In this document: one piece after another, positions 63,204-64,000 of the stretch
Numbering within the stretch: position 1 is the stretch's first letter
Layout: each line of letters starts with the position of its first letter
Assembly: GCA_963717115.1 (NCBI GenBank)
Contig: CAVQVO010000009.1
Span: 62,001 to 126,000, forward strand
Length of the DNA stretch: 64,000 nt
Source of the DNA: JBBQUN01 sp963717115
GTDB lineage: Bacteria > Actinomycetota > Acidimicrobiia > Acidimicrobiales > SZUA-35
Direction of reading: 5' to 3'
Notes under the pieces: generated by a model
What the model was told of the DNA's origin: nothing
The model's input: only the letters and a program-made list of their open reading frames with translations
Database searches by the model: none
Position numbers and translations under genes: made by a program

Positions 63204-64000
63204 GTGGACGAACCTCGCCTCCTGACCGCCGTCGAAGCCGCCGCCCGCCTGGGCGTCAAAAGGCAGACGCTCTACGCCTACGTGAGTCGCGGGGTGCTCG
63301 AACGCACGATGTCGCTCGACGGCAAGACCAGTCTGTTCCGCCCCGACGACGTCGACGGCCTGCGGTCTCGCCGACATCGCAGCGTGCCCGGCGAGGTCGG
63401 CACGCTCATCGCCTCGTCGATCACCACCGTCGACGACCGCGGCCACACCTATCGGGGCGTCCCGGTCGGCGACCTCGTCTCGGCAGCGATGTCCTTCGAG
63501 GAAGTCGCCGACCTGATCTGGGGCGATGACGGGCCGTGGAACCTCGCCTTCGCCGACATCGCCCAACTCCGGGCCATGCAATCCGCGCTCCAACCCGACA
63601 CCCCGCTCCTCGACCGGTTGCGGGTCAGCGTGGCCACCCTGTCGGCCGGCGATCGATTGCGCCACGATCTCACGCCGGCCGCCGTCGTCGCCGCCGGCCG
63701 ACGCATGGTGATGGGCATGGTGGCGGCCCTACCCAAGCAGCACATCGGGCCTCACGACCGCCTGGCCGATCAACTGTGGCTGGCCCTGGCACCCGAAGCC
63801 GGCTCACCGGACCGGCGCCAAGCCCTGAACGCCGCGCTGGTCCTGCTGGCCGATCACGATCTGGCGGCGTCGACCTTCGCCGTTCGGGTGGCCGCATCGG
63901 TCCGGGCCGATCCGTATTCCCTGGTGAGCACCGGCCTGGGGGCCATGGGCGGGGTCCTCCACGGCGCCGCCAGCAGCGCCGTCAACCGGTTCTTCGCAAC
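63204..64000 (+). CDS. Citrate synthase-family protein with N-terminal HTH (3' truncated by window edge)
   Basis: From GTG 63204, 265 codons are in the window. Residues 1-60 form a MerR-like HTH (LTAVEAAARLGVKRQTLYAY and SLFRPDDVDGLRSRR). From about 65 the citrate synthase fold follows: SITTVDDRGHTYRGVPVGDL, ALVLLADHDLAASTFAVRV (the first catalytic His) and GLGAMGGVLHGAASSAV (the second His). Related actinobacterial proteins are about 370-400 residues. It could be a catalytic synthase that also binds DNA, or a regulator; the palindromes just upstream make autoregulation plausible. Confidence 0.88.
   Translation, partial: MDEPRLLTAVEAAARLGVKRQTLYAYVSRGVLERTMSLDGKTSLFRPDDVDGLRSRRHRSVPGEVGTLIASSITTVDDRGHTYRGVPVGDLVSAAMSFEEVADLIWGDDGPWNLAFADIAQLRAMQSALQPDTPLLDRLRVSVATLSAGDRLRHDLTPAAVVAAGRRMVMGMVAALPKQHIGPHDRLADQLWLALAPEAGSPDRRQALNAALVLLADHDLAASTFAVRVAASVRADPYSLVSTGLGAMGGVLHGAASSAVNRFFA

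Overview
The window is GC-rich, gene-dense DNA from a high-GC actinobacterium. Its protein repertoire suggests an Acidimicrobiia/Ilumatobacter-like lineage: DUF4214 and DUF2510 proteins, a PurS-PurL fusion, an HTH-bearing citrate synthase, menaquinone genes, an Ada/AlkA fusion and a CobO/CobU/CobT set. The placement is inferred from gene content only. No rRNA, tRNA, CRISPR array, insertion sequence or phage gene was found. It reads as ordinary core chromosome with some unusual fine structure.

Layout. 1-3.5 kb: an edge-truncated Ada/AlkA DNA repair protein, a PLP-dependent D-cysteine desulfhydrase-like enzyme and a DUF2510 membrane protein. 3.6-15.8 kb: a minus-strand purine operon read purL-purQ-purE-purK-purC-purF-purDM-purN-guaB, with 1-4 base stop/start overlaps or gaps of at most 10 bases. 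purK carries a one-base frameshift, and the purD-purM fusion hinges on a six-G run. 15.9-23.6 kb: a deoxyribonucleotidase-like HAD protein, an L,D-transpeptidase, a KtrB/KtrA potassium uptake pair with a MauE-like protein, MetY with a CoA-binding protein, and small envelope proteins. 23.6-29.8 kb: a minus-strand cobalamin operon btuF-btuC-btuD-cobO-cobU/cobT-cobS, headed by a clear cobalamin riboswitch whose expression platform can hide the Shine-Dalgarno sequence of btuF.

29.9-43.7 kb: six menaquinone genes (menC, menH, menD, menB, menF, menE) interleaved with unrelated genes: a PadR/HAAS-type pair, 6-phosphofructokinase, a methyltransferase and DinB. 43.8-49.9 kb: a nucleotidyltransferase, an EamA transporter, a sulfotransferase-like/class IV aminotransferase pair resembling a protein that is fused in plants, a PhoD phosphatase and an SDR. 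50-58.7 kb: a ProA-like dehydrogenase, ammonium transporter, frameshifted SDR, GNAT, frameshifted secreted subtilase and an acyl-CoA dehydrogenase-like protein. 58.7-64 kb: a large membrane protein, a three-gene ABC-2 exporter and an edge-truncated citrate synthase with an N-terminal HTH.

Expression. Many first genes lack a Shine-Dalgarno sequence and have a TAnnnT-like -10 element 6-9 bases before the start codon, implying leaderless transcripts. Several divergent pairs are separated by only 23-50 bases. Within operons, GTGA/ATGA/TGATG overlaps dominate, so translational coupling is probably the rule. The most unusual structure is at 46.4-46.6 kb: a 59-base tandem repeat re-creates the start region of the sulfotransferase-like gene and makes a chain of mini-ORFs joined by GTGA overlaps. 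Three single-base frameshifts (purK, SDR, subtilase) should be checked against reads before being treated as biology.
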